Shown here one piece after another: positions 1-5,960 of a stretch of 8,683 nucleotides of DNA. This stretch comes from Candidatus Pacearchaeota archaeon. Its GTDB lineage: Archaea > Nanobdellota > Nanobdellia > Pacearchaeales > GW2011-AR1. A model generated the notes under the pieces. That model searched no databases, had not been told where the DNA came from, and saw nothing but the letters and a program-made list of their open reading frames with translations. The stretch covers positions 1 to 8,683 of the forward strand of contig JAFCES010000010.1 in NCBI GenBank assembly GCA_017609045.1, written 5' to 3'. Position 1 is the stretch's first letter, and every line of letters starts with the position of its first letter. The position numbers and the translations under genes are program-made.

Positions 1-10
1 TCTCAGAAAT

Positions 11-20
11 ATTTATATAT
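11..20 (+). promoter_or_regulatory. TATA box of the receptor/cyclase operon
   Basis: The A/T-only stretch atttatatat is centred about 28 bp upstream of the ATG at 44. That is the archaeal TATA-to-start-site distance, so the transcript would begin at or just before the ATG and be leaderless. No Shine-Dalgarno motif precedes the ATG, which agrees with this. Confidence 0.65.
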
Positions 21-43
21 CTTGCTTTTTTTAGTTAAGTAAG

Positions 44-2098
44 ATGAAAAAAGGGATTTGGTTGTTAGCTGGATTTATTTTCCTTATTGCTATTTTCTCT
101 ATAAACACTATTTCAGCAGAAATAATGTTATCTCAGCCTAAATCAATTTATAATTTAGGAGATACAATTGAATTAAATACAGTGATAAAACCAAGCCAAC
201 AGGCTTCTGGTTTTTTCGAACTTAATTTATATTGTGGGAATGAGAGTAAGAACTTTTATAGAGAACCTTTAAGCTTAGAGGCAGAAGAAGAAAAACAGAT
301 AACAAGTAGTTTATCCTTAACAAGATCTTTCCTTGGAAATTTGATAGGACAGTGTAAAATAAAGGCAAGATTTTTAGCTGAAGAAAGAGAAAGTCAGGGT
401 TTTGAGATTACAGATAAGTTAAATGTTGTATTAAATATAGATAGTATGAGTGTGGAAGCAGGAGAGGAAATAATCTTAAGAGGCACTGCAATAAGAGGGA
501 ATGGTGAAGATGTAGAGGGTTTTGTGGAGATCTCTGTAGAGAATATAGATCTCAAAGTAATTAGAGCAGTAAATGAAGGGGCATTTGAAATTAATTTTTC
601 TTTTCCTGAAAATACGAAGGCAAGTAATTATATACTAAACGCGAGAGTATATGAAAAGTCATTAGAAGAAGAAACCAATACAGGAGAAGCTAAGCTAACT
701 TTAAATATTAAAAAGAAACCATCTAAAATTGAAATTTCTATATTGAAACAAAACATAGTTCCAGGAGAGAATTTAACTTTCAGCCCCATCATATATGATC
801 AGGCAAATGAGCAAGTTGCTGGGGAAGTAAGTGCTAGGATATATGATAGTTATGATGGTATAATTTTCCAGAATATAATTGGTTCAGGAGAAAAGAAAAG
901 TATATATCTGGAGACCAATTCAAGCCCTGGTTATTGGAGAATAGAGGCTTCTGGTTTAGGCTTAGAAGCTAAAAGATTGTTTTATGTAGAAGAGTTAGAA
1001 AAAGCAAGGTTCGAAATTATAAATGACACCCTGATAATTACAAATACAGGGAATGTTGTTTATAGGAGAGCTATCCAAATTTCGATTGGTGAGGTTGTAG
1101 AGATTAAAAATCTTGATTTGGATATTGGTGAAAGCAAGAAATTAAGATTAGTAGCTCCAGAAGGAAACTATGTCATCAGAATAAGTGATGGTAAAGAAAG
1201 TGAGGTTTTTGGTGATGTTTTCTTAACTGGTAAAGCAATAGGAGTAGAAGATATAAGAGGAACGTTTAGTACTGTGACAAAATATCCTATTATCTGGATT
1301 TTTTTAATTGCTGTTCTCGGTATATTTATTGTAATGTTAATCCAAAGATTAGGAAAGAAGAGATTTGTTGCTTATCCTGTAAAAGCAAAGGAAGTGGAAG
1401 TTTCTGGGGCTAAAAGGTCTATGAGAGATTTTCTTGGAAAAAGGGGAAGGAAAGGAAAGGAAAAGCGAGTGAGAATAGAAAAGGAAGGGGATATAAAAGT
1501 CACTGGAGTTCCAGGAAAAGCGGAACATACGCTTGTCTTAAAAGGAAGGAAAGAAAAAACAGGAATCTTAACAGTAAAGATAAAGGAGATGAATATAATG
1601 AAGAAAATAGCTAGAGAAACAATCGATCAGATTTTCAAGGAGATTGTGGATAATAAAGGAACTATTTATGAAACAGGGGACTATATTATAGGTATCTTTT
1701 CTTCTGCTACAACAAAAACATTTGATAACGAGATGCTGGCAGTAAAGATAGCGAGACAGGTTAACGAGCTTTTGAAAGAACATAATAGGAAATTCAGAGA
1801 GAAGATGGTATATGGTATTTCTCTGAATAGTGGAGAGTTAATAGTGAAGAAAGAGAAAGATGGATTGAGGTTTACAAGTATTGGTAGCACTATTAATCTG
1901 GCTAAGAAAATAGCTGAGATTGCAGATTCTGAAGTTCTTTTATCAGAACCCTTACAACAGAGAGTTATGTCACAAATCAAGTCAGAGAAGGAAGTTAGAC
2001 AGGGGGTAAATGTTTATCATATCAAGAGAATAGTGGATAGAGACAAACATAAAGGGTTTATTTTTGATTTTTTAAGTAGACAGCAGAATAAAAAATGA
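44..2098 (+). CDS. Membrane receptor-like protein with beta-sandwich ectodomain and cytoplasmic class III nucleotidyl-cyclase-like domain
   Basis: The 684-residue protein has a signal peptide (about 1-25, hydrophobic, ending near ISA). Some 390 residues of predicted extracellular beta-sandwich repeats follow (about 26-120, 120-225, 228-320, 320-395; Ig/CARDB-like by pattern). A TGKAI motif lies at 395-399, one transmembrane helix at about 414-436, and a very basic linker at about 437-505. The C-terminal domain (about 507-660) follows the class III adenylate/guanylate cyclase pattern: beta1 with E515 at the first metal-Asp position, the GD-(Y)-I-I-G-I-F strand with D546 as second metal ligand, then SGEL and IGSTINLAKK. 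N618 matches the catalytic Asn, but the catalytic Arg position is K622 and the base-selecting Asp is S615. I infer an outside-in sensor whose cyclase may be weak, altered or purely regulatory. The cyclase assignment is fairly secure; activity and ligand are unknown. It overlaps the next gene by 4 bp, suggesting coupled translation. Confidence 0.85.
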   Translation: MKKGIWLLAGFIFLIAIFSINTISAEIMLSQPKSIYNLGDTIELNTVIKPSQQASGFFELNLYCGNESKNFYREPLSLEAEEEKQITSSLSLTRSFLGNLIGQCKIKARFLAEERESQGFEITDKLNVVLNIDSMSVEAGEEIILRGTAIRGNGEDVEGFVEISVENIDLKVIRAVNEGAFEINFSFPENTKASNYILNARVYEKSLEEETNTGEAKLTLNIKKKPSKIEISILKQNIVPGENLTFSPIIYDQANEQVAGEVSARIYDSYDGIIFQNIIGSGEKKSIYLETNSSPGYWRIEASGLGLEAKRLFYVEELEKARFEIINDTLIITNTGNVVYRRAIQISIGEVVEIKNLDLDIGESKKLRLVAPEGNYVIRISDGKESEVFGDVFLTGKAIGVEDIRGTFSTVTKYPIIWIFLIAVLGIFIVMLIQRLGKKRFVAYPVKAKEVEVSGAKRSMRDFLGKRGRKGKEKRVRIEKEGDIKVTGVPGKAEHTLVLKGRKEKTGILTVKIKEMNIMKKIARETIDQIFKEIVDNKGTIYETGDYIIGIFSSATTKTFDNEMLAVKIARQVNELLKEHNRKFREKMVYGISLNSGELIVKKEKDGLRFTSIGSTINLAKKIAEIADSEVLLSEPLQQRVMSQIKSEKEVRQGVNVYHIKRIVDRDKHKGFIFDFLSRQQNKK

Positions 2099-2718
2099 GT
2101 AGACTATCTAAAAAAATCAAACTTATTATTTTTGATTTTGATGGTACTCTTGTAGATACAAAAAAGCTTTATTATAATTCTATTCATAAATGGTTAAAAA
2201 AAGAGGAGGTGAGGTTTTCAGAAAAAAAGTTTAGGAAATTTTTTGGTTTGAAATTGGCAGAAATCTTAAAAAAATTAAAAGTAAAAAAGAGCAGTGAGAA
2301 AATTAAGCGAGGAGTTTATGAAGATGTTTTTTCTGATTTGAATAAGATTAAAGTGGTAAAAGATATAGGACAGATTAAAAAATTTAAAGTAAAAAAGATA
2401 ATTGTATCTAATACCTCTTCTGAGCTTGTTGATAGAGTGTTGAAGAAACATAAACTAAAAAAGTATTTTGATGAAGTTTATGGAGGAGACAAATTCCATC
2501 ACAAAGAGATATTTATTAAAAATTATTTAAGGAAAAATAAGTTAAAGGGGAAAGAGGTTTTTTATGTAGCTGATATGGTTAGGGATGTTAAAATTGCAAG
2601 AAAAATAGGTTGTGTAAGTGTCATTATTGCTAATAAAATCTCTTGGAGCAAAAAGAGAGAATTGTTAAAAGCTGAGCCTGATTTTATTTTAAAGAGTTTG
2701 GCTGACATCAAAATTTAA
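2095..2718 (+). CDS. HAD-superfamily hydrolase, phosphoglycolate-phosphatase-like
   Basis: This 207-residue protein has the full HAD phosphatase motif set. Motif I is DFDGTLVDT with nucleophile D14 and acid/base D16. Motif II is the VSNTSS strand (S105/T107), motif III Lys is near K137, and motif IV is ADMVRD with D160 and D164 for Mg2+. Residues about 22-95 form the helical C1 cap insert. The ending, with EPDFILKSLADI, resembles Gph-type phosphatases. It probably dephosphorylates a small phosphometabolite in the cytoplasm; the substrate cannot be read from sequence. Its ATG overlaps the stop of the receptor gene (ATGA), so the two are one transcription unit. A link between the phosphatase and the cyclase-like domain is possible but unproven. 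Its 3' end overlaps the convergent minus-strand gene by 30 bp. Confidence 0.85.
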   Translation: MSRLSKKIKLIIFDFDGTLVDTKKLYYNSIHKWLKKEEVRFSEKKFRKFFGLKLAEILKKLKVKKSSEKIKRGVYEDVFSDLNKIKVVKDIGQIKKFKVKKIIVSNTSSELVDRVLKKHKLKKYFDEVYGGDKFHHKEIFIKNYLRKNKLKGKEVFYVADMVRDVKIARKIGCVSVIIANKISWSKKRELLKAEPDFILKSLADIKI

Positions 2719-3621
2719 CTCGAACTCTTTAATTTTATGCTTAGAGTATTTTCTGATAAGAATTTTAGCCCTCTCTATTAGTTTTTCTTTCTCTTTGCCT
2801 TTATCTTCTCTGACCAAGGCGGTAGGCCCGGGTTGTTTTGGAATTATTCTAAGGCCTTTTTCTTTTTCGAGCAATTTATTTTCTTTTTCGTTCTTGCCTA
2901 AAATTATCCGGCTTTTTTCAAAATGTCTGCCTATAGAGAGAAGTTTAATATCATTATAAGTCAGTTTTTTGTTATTTAATATCTGTTTTAATTTTTTACA
3001 ATACTCTTTCTCGCATAAGAGGCAGCCGCCAGCTGGAGATGGATATTTTATTTTGTATTTTTTTGCCAGTTGAATCTGTCTTTTTCTCTGTCTTCCTTGA
3101 ATGTCGAGAAGTTTGTTTCTGTCTATTAGTTTGTTTTTTTCAGCAAGAGTTTCCGGCAGAAGTCTCGCGCTTAGGGGTCTGAGAAGTTTTCCTTTTAAGC
3201 CAGCCTCCTGTTCTACCAACATTAATGCTTTTTTATTCTGGCTAAGAGGTCTTTCTCCTAAAACCTCTCCTGTTGCGATTATATCTGCTTTTATTTTTTT
3301 TGCAAGTTGTTTTGCCTTTTTTAGCATCCATATATGACAGTCTACGCAAGGGTTGAGAGCAGTTCCTCTCTGATGTTTTGGTTTTCTTATTGTCTTCATG
3401 TAAGATTGGAATAGCTGGCCTTTTGTGGCGTCAATAATATGTAACTTAACTTTATTCTGCTCACAAAATTTTCTTATTTGTTTTTCTAAATCTTTTGAGA
3501 AAGGAAGTTTTATGTAAACTGCTTCCACTTTGGTTTGCTCTTGTAAAAGTTTACAAGTTAATAAGGAATCCAAGCCTCCAGAAAGCAAAACTAAAACCCC
3601 TTCTTTTTTCTTAGTTTTCAT
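2689..3621 (-). CDS. PP-loop ATPase of the MnmA/ThiI-like tRNA thiouridine synthase type, with NFACT-R/DUF814-like C-terminus
   Basis: The 310-residue protein starts with the PP-loop ATP-pyrophosphatase signature SGGLDS (residues 14-19), which adenylates a substrate carbonyl. It carries two CxxC pairs, C92/C95 in NPCVDC and C200/C203 in PAGGCLLC. Between them is the conserved TGEVLGERPLSQ...LLRPLSARLLPET region. All of this matches a family usually annotated as tRNA 4-thiouridine or 2-thiouridine synthase. Around residues 228-270, IGRHF and the NEKEN segment resemble the NFACT-R (DUF814) domain that follows the PP-loop in this family. I infer a tRNA sulfur-transfer enzyme, with the cysteines serving as sulfur carriers or Fe-S ligands; which uridine it modifies is not determinable. 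The start at 3621 is supported by a TATA box about 27 bp upstream. The IscS encoded in this window could be its sulfur donor. Confidence 0.82.
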   Translation of the reverse strand: MKTKKKEGVLVLLSGGLDSLLTCKLLQEQTKVEAVYIKLPFSKDLEKQIRKFCEQNKVKLHIIDATKGQLFQSYMKTIRKPKHQRGTALNPCVDCHIWMLKKAKQLAKKIKADIIATGEVLGERPLSQNKKALMLVEQEAGLKGKLLRPLSARLLPETLAEKNKLIDRNKLLDIQGRQRKRQIQLAKKYKIKYPSPAGGCLLCEKEYCKKLKQILNNKKLTYNDIKLLSIGRHFEKSRIILGKNEKENKLLEKEKGLRIIPKQPGPTALVREDKGKEKEKLIERAKILIRKYSKHKIKEFELNFDVSQTL

Positions 3622-3643
3622 GCTTTCAATAAGAAGAACAGTG

Positions 3644-3655
3644 TTTTAAAATTTT
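3644..3655 (-). promoter_or_regulatory. TATA-like box of the PP-loop tRNA-thiolation gene
   Basis: A ttttaaaatttt stretch lies in the 35-bp gap between two minus-strand genes. It is centred about 27 bp upstream of the ATG at 3621, the spacing expected for a leaderless archaeal transcript. It suggests this gene is transcribed separately from the 99-residue gene behind it. Confidence 0.5.
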
Positions 3656-3656
3656 T

Positions 3657-3956
3657 TCAAATAAGGAAAAATTTCTCGAACTCTTTTCTGGTTTTGTTTG
3701 GAATATTATTTTCTTCCATTATCCTCAATATTTTTTCTGGTGTATCTACAGAAACAAGGTTATTTTTACAGACTATACACTCGCCAATTCTAAGCTTTAT
3801 AGTCTTAAGTTCTTCTATTATCTCCCTTCTCACCTCTTCATCTAACTCCTTCCATTTCTCATTCATCCAAGATGTAATTTCGTGACTCATGCATCTAGAG
3901 CAAAGTGGTATTGATATTGTTTTGTTTGATTGTGAGAGTATATTATGCTCAACCAT
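3657..3956 (-). CDS. Small double-CxxC (zinc-ribbon-like) protein of unknown function
   Basis: I do not recognise this 99-residue protein. It has two CxxC knuckles, C19/C22 (LCSRC) and C60/C63 (GECIVC), separated by a predicted charged helix at about 28-55. The spacing suits one four-cysteine zinc or metal site. A second helical part at about 72-99 is rich in Lys and Glu and ends FEKFFLI. There is no signal peptide or membrane segment, so it is presumably cytoplasmic, perhaps nucleic-acid binding or a regulator. I kept the ATG at 3956 because the next in-frame ATG (residue 23) would delete the first CxxC. Its upstream region is not the usual leaderless promoter but the structured 3962-4100 stretch. 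The downstream PP-loop gene has its own promoter. Confidence 0.7.
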   Translation of the reverse strand: MVEHNILSQSNKTISIPLCSRCMSHEITSWMNEKWKELDEEVRREIIEELKTIKLRIGECIVCKNNLVSVDTPEKILRIMEENNIPNKTRKEFEKFFLI

Positions 3957-3961
3957 TTTAG

Positions 3962-4100
3962 AATTGTGCCCTGCTTAAGCCCTAATTAGTTTATTGAGCT
4001 CAGCAGGATTTAGGTATGAATTTAATACCTGCAAAGCAGACATAGCCCAAGGTAACAGGATGTAAAGAATTCAGGCACCAATTTTTAATGTCTGTTTGCA
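3962..4100 (-). ncRNA. Structured non-coding segment: candidate regulatory leader or small RNA
   Basis: This gap between the 99-residue gene and trxB is packed with complementary segments. Stem A pairs 4030-4043 with 4088-4100 (13 bp, one bulge). Stem B pairs 3962-3973 with 4072-4083 (11 bp, one bulge per side). Hairpin C pairs 3970-3975 with 4002-4007 and extends with 3978-3982/3996-4000. Hairpin D pairs 4012-4017 with 4025-4030. Stem B is incompatible with C and crosses A, so two alternative folds exist. The hairpin C extension needs a G-U wobble that works only as minus-strand RNA; on the plus strand it is an A-C mismatch. On the minus strand, stem B would occupy the bases 6-17 nt before the ATG at 3956. 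A plus-strand small RNA or a decayed mobile repeat cannot be excluded. I match it to no known RNA family. Confidence 0.4.
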
Positions 4101-4119
4101 TATTTTCAAAAGAAAAAAG

Positions 4120-4131
4120 GTATTTAAATAC
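4120..4131. promoter_or_regulatory. Perfect 12-bp palindrome gtatttaaatac, possible TATA box for the leftward transcript
   Basis: This self-complementary A/T-rich site sits between the divergent 99-residue gene and trxB. Read on the minus strand, it is a TATA-like element centred about 26 bp before position 4100, where stem A of the structured leader begins. It could therefore drive that transcript. It could equally be a regulator site for the neighbouring trxB promoter. Confidence 0.4.
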
Positions 4132-4137
4132 ATTTCG

Positions 4138-4145
4138 TTTATATA
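4138..4145 (+). promoter_or_regulatory. TATA box of trxB
   Basis: The tttatata element is centred about 27 bp upstream of the trxB ATG at 4169, again predicting a leaderless transcript. The bases between it and the ATG hold only A/T-rich sequence and no ribosome binding site. Confidence 0.6.
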
Positions 4146-4168
4146 GTATATATTCAAAAAAATAAAGA

Positions 4169-5137
4169 ATGAAACAAGAAAAAGAACATTTCCATGTTTT
4201 TGAAAAGAAAATAGAAGACGAGAAGGTAATTCATTATGATGTTTGTGTACTTGGTGGAGGACCAGCTGGCCTTACCTCGGCTCTTTATTCAGCAAGATAT
4301 GGTTTACATACAGCTCTCATTACAAAGAATATAGGGGGTATGGCTAATCTTGCAGAGAAAATAGAGAATTACCCGGGTTTTGAGGGTACTGGCTATGAGT
4401 TAATGCAAAAATTTTTCAAGCAAGCCAAAAATTCTGGGACTGAATTCTTGAGTTCTGAAGTAGGAAATTTATATAGAGATAAAACCGGCTTTGTAATAGA
4501 ACTCAAGAATGGAAAAGTGGTTCATTCAAAAACTATTATTATAGCTTTGGGGACAGAGAAAAGGAAACTAAATATTAAAGGAGAGGATAAATTTTTAGGT
4601 AAGGGGGTTAGTTATTGTGCTACTTGTGATGCTCCTCTATTCAAAAATAAAATTGTGGCAGTAATCGGAGGAAGAAACTCTGCTGCTAAAGCTACCTTAT
4701 TACTCTCAAGAATAGCTAAAAAGATTTACCTTATTTATCGAAGAGAAAGCTTGAGATGCGATAAAATAGAGGAGCTAAAAATAAGGGATAATAAGAAGAT
4801 AGCATTAGTTTTAAATGCCATACCACTGGTAATTAAGGGAAAAGAGAATGTTACTGGAATAGAGATTATGAAAGAAGGAGAGGGGAAAAAACAGATAAAG
4901 TTAGATGGTGTTTTTGTTGAGATTGGTTCTATACCAGTTAGTGGTATCACAAAAAAGCTGGGAATTAGGACAGATAAGAAGGATTATATAATTGTGGATA
5001 ATGAGATGAAAACTAATGTTAAGGGAATTTTCGCAGCAGGAGACATTGTAAAAAGTAAACTGAAACAAGTTGTTGTGTCAGCTGCTCAAGGAGCCATAGC
5101 AGCCAGATCTGCTTATGAATTTGTAGATAGAAAGTAA
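4169..5137 (+). CDS. trxB: Thioredoxin reductase (FAD-dependent disulfide reductase)
   Basis: The 322-residue flavoprotein transfers electrons from a reduced cofactor through FAD to a thioredoxin-type disulfide in the cytoplasm. The FAD site is GGGPAG (29-34), with the ENYPGF segment at 66-71 and the closing GIFAAGD (286-292) that contacts flavin. The redox-active pair is CATC, C150/C153. The nucleotide-binding domain carries GGRNSA (167-172), where the family normally has GGG(D/N)SA. It is followed by YRRESLR (190-196) where HRR-x3-R is usual. NADPH preference may therefore be changed, and some archaeal members use other donors. A charged N-terminal extension of about 22 residues precedes the first beta strand; the TATA spacing supports this start. 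The only thioredoxin-fold protein nearby is the degenerate membrane-anchored one downstream, predicted to lie outside the membrane, so the real partner is probably elsewhere. Confidence 0.92.
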   Translation: MKQEKEHFHVFEKKIEDEKVIHYDVCVLGGGPAGLTSALYSARYGLHTALITKNIGGMANLAEKIENYPGFEGTGYELMQKFFKQAKNSGTEFLSSEVGNLYRDKTGFVIELKNGKVVHSKTIIIALGTEKRKLNIKGEDKFLGKGVSYCATCDAPLFKNKIVAVIGGRNSAAKATLLLSRIAKKIYLIYRRESLRCDKIEELKIRDNKKIALVLNAIPLVIKGKENVTGIEIMKEGEGKKQIKLDGVFVEIGSIPVSGITKKLGIRTDKKDYIIVDNEMKTNVKGIFAAGDIVKSKLKQVVVSAAQGAIAARSAYEFVDRK

Positions 5138-5155
5138 TATATTTTTAAAAATATA
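5138..5155 (+). terminator. Perfect A/T palindrome after trxB, possible terminator
   Basis: Immediately after the trxB stop codon lies an 18-bp perfect palindrome, five T then five A at the centre flanked by tata on each side. Allowing one bulge, it extends with aaagta/cttt. Position and T-richness suit transcript termination, but an A/T-only hairpin is weak and could arise by chance. Confidence 0.35.
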
Positions 5156-5226
5156 CTTTGCATAATATATCTTAAATAATATCTATTATAAAATATATGA
5201 TAAAGTAGACATAAACATTTCGAAGG

Positions 5227-5236
5227 TTTTATAAAA
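5227..5236 (+). promoter_or_regulatory. TATA box of the thioredoxin-fold/ferredoxin pair
   Basis: The ttttataaaa element is centred about 26 bp before the ATG at 5257, predicting a leaderless start. An inverted repeat follows directly across the predicted start site. Confidence 0.6.
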
Positions 5237-5240
5237 CTCC

Positions 5241-5264
5241 TTATCCATTATAGAATATGGATAA
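5241..5264. promoter_or_regulatory. Inverted repeat across the transcription/translation start, candidate operator
   Basis: The arms ttatccat (5241-5248) and atggataa (5257-5264) are exact reverse complements separated by 8 bp. The right arm begins at the ATG and the centre sits between the TATA box and the predicted start site. A repressor bound here would block initiation. If transcription is leaderless, the left arm is not in the mRNA, so a DNA operator is more likely than an RNA hairpin. Part of the right arm is constrained by coding sequence. Confidence 0.35.
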
Positions 5265-5682
5265 AAAGGTGAGGGTTTTGCTAACTTTTGGGATTTTAGT
5301 ATTATTAATTCTGGGTTTTTATCTAGTCTCATATGTTATTACAAAATATACTGGTTATAGTATAACTGGGAGAGCAGTTTATTCAAAAGAGGAACAAGTT
5401 CAAATCGGTAAATGCTTAACTAATAAAGGAGTTGTTTTATATTGTGTTGATTCAATGCTCTCTTTAAATTGTTTAAGACAGAAAAGAAATTTAGGAAAAG
5501 CATTCGAGTATATGAGTTATATTGACTGTAGTGAAAGCGAAAATCTTGAACAGTGCAGAGACCTAAGTCTGCCTGCCTGGAAGATTGGGAAGAGAATTTA
5601 TTATGGTATTTATGATCTGGGCAGGCTTGCTGAAGTTTCTGGGTGTGAGGAATGGCAAGGAGACGGGGGGGAAATTAGCTAA
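5257..5682 (+). CDS. Membrane-anchored thioredoxin-fold protein related to the VKOR C-terminal domain, with SxxC instead of CxxC
   Basis: The 141-residue protein has one N-terminal membrane helix (about 7-29) and a TGRAV motif at 37-41. A thioredoxin-like domain (about 48-131) is predicted to face outside. Its layout follows the thioredoxin domain attached to bacterial and archaeal VKOR homologues. Matching features are a leading GKCL (C53), the active-site region ending in C-x2-QK (C72), YIDC (C91), QC (C100), the cis-Pro segment LPAW (P106), and a closing SGC (C130). The first active-site cysteine is S69, giving S-L-N-C, so ordinary dithiol exchange is not expected. The other cysteines (C53, C63, C91, C100, C130) could make structural disulfides. 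It may be a chaperone-like or binding protein, or act through C72 alone. No VKOR four-helix domain is encoded here. A seven-G run at 5665-5671 lies close to the stop codon. Confidence 0.72.
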   Translation: MDKKVRVLLTFGILVLLILGFYLVSYVITKYTGYSITGRAVYSKEEQVQIGKCLTNKGVVLYCVDSMLSLNCLRQKRNLGKAFEYMSYIDCSESENLEQCRDLSLPAWKIGKRIYYGIYDLGRLAEVSGCEEWQGDGGEIS

Positions 5683-5721
5683 AGAAAAGAAATAGGAGAA
5701 ATAAAAAAACTGAGAAAGAAA

Positions 5722-5898
5722 ATGAAAGTTGAAGTAGATAAAGAAAAATGTATAGGGTGTGGGGCTTGTGTCTCCATATGTGGAGATGTTTTTGAATTGA
5801 AAGATGGAAAGGCTGAGGTGAAAGAAAAAGAGACCAGCAAGAATTGTGCGAAAGAAGCTGAAGGGCTATGTCCTGTAGACGCTATTAAGGTAAATTGA
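5722..5898 (+). CDS. Single 4Fe-4S ferredoxin
   Basis: The 58-residue protein begins MKVEVDKEKC and carries the C10-x2-C13-x2-C16 motif plus C50-Pro, the four ligands of one [4Fe-4S] cluster. C20 and C42 occupy the positions of the extra disulfide known in the Pyrococcus furiosus ferredoxin, and the intervening GDVFEL and NCAKEAEG-x-CPV segments match that type closely. It is a soluble low-potential electron carrier. It starts 39 bp after the thioredoxin-fold gene with no TATA box in between, so it is probably on the same transcript. A weak purine-rich stretch precedes the ATG. Its partner enzyme is not in the window, though the thioredoxin reductase upstream, with its unusual nucleotide motif, is one speculative candidate. 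The cluster would depend on the Isc genes encoded further right. Confidence 0.9.
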   Translation: MKVEVDKEKCIGCGACVSICGDVFELKDGKAEVKEKETSKNCAKEAEGLCPVDAIKVN

Positions 5899-5930
5899 AT
5901 AATCTAGAACATATTTCTTAGTATAATAAA

Positions 5931-5940
5931 ATTTATATAT
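5931..5940 (+). promoter_or_regulatory. TATA box of the tyrosine-rich protein gene
   Basis: The atttatatat element is identical to the one at 11-20 and centred about 26 bp before the ATG at 5961. This spacing selects that ATG over an in-frame TTG at 5946. Confidence 0.6.
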
Positions 5941-5960
5941 TTCTTTTGTTTATTTTTGTT

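Noticed and set aside
1421..1560. Basic linker as a separate DNA-binding domain of the receptor
   Set aside because: Low-complexity Lys/Arg/Gly composition with no recognisable fold; a membrane-proximal linker is the simpler reading.
1681..1980. Minus-strand open frame of 99 codons
   Set aside because: Antisense to the cyclase-like domain; no promoter or recognisable domain.
3101..3337. Plus-strand open frame of 78 codons
   Set aside because: Lies wholly inside the PP-loop gene on the other strand; its low-complexity translation shows no motif.
3888..3890. Alternative ATG start (residue 23) for the 99-residue minus-strand gene
   Set aside because: It would remove the first CxxC of an apparent four-cysteine metal site.
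3961..4082. tRNA gene or tRNA-like element (gtgcc...ggcacca looks like an acceptor stem plus CCA)
   Set aside because: No T-arm GTTCRA sequence, no proper D- and anticodon-arm layout on either strand, and the acceptor pairing contains bulges.
3956..4087. Small mobile repeat (MITE-like) with inverted ends and a TTTTA flanking duplication
   Set aside because: The inverted arms are not at matching terminal positions, TTTTA is trivial in A/T-rich DNA, and there is no second copy in the window.
5946..5960. TTG start giving five extra residues to the tyrosine-rich protein
   Set aside because: The TATA box at 5931-5940 would put the transcript start at the ATG 5961, downstream of the TTG, and the signal peptide is better formed from the ATG.
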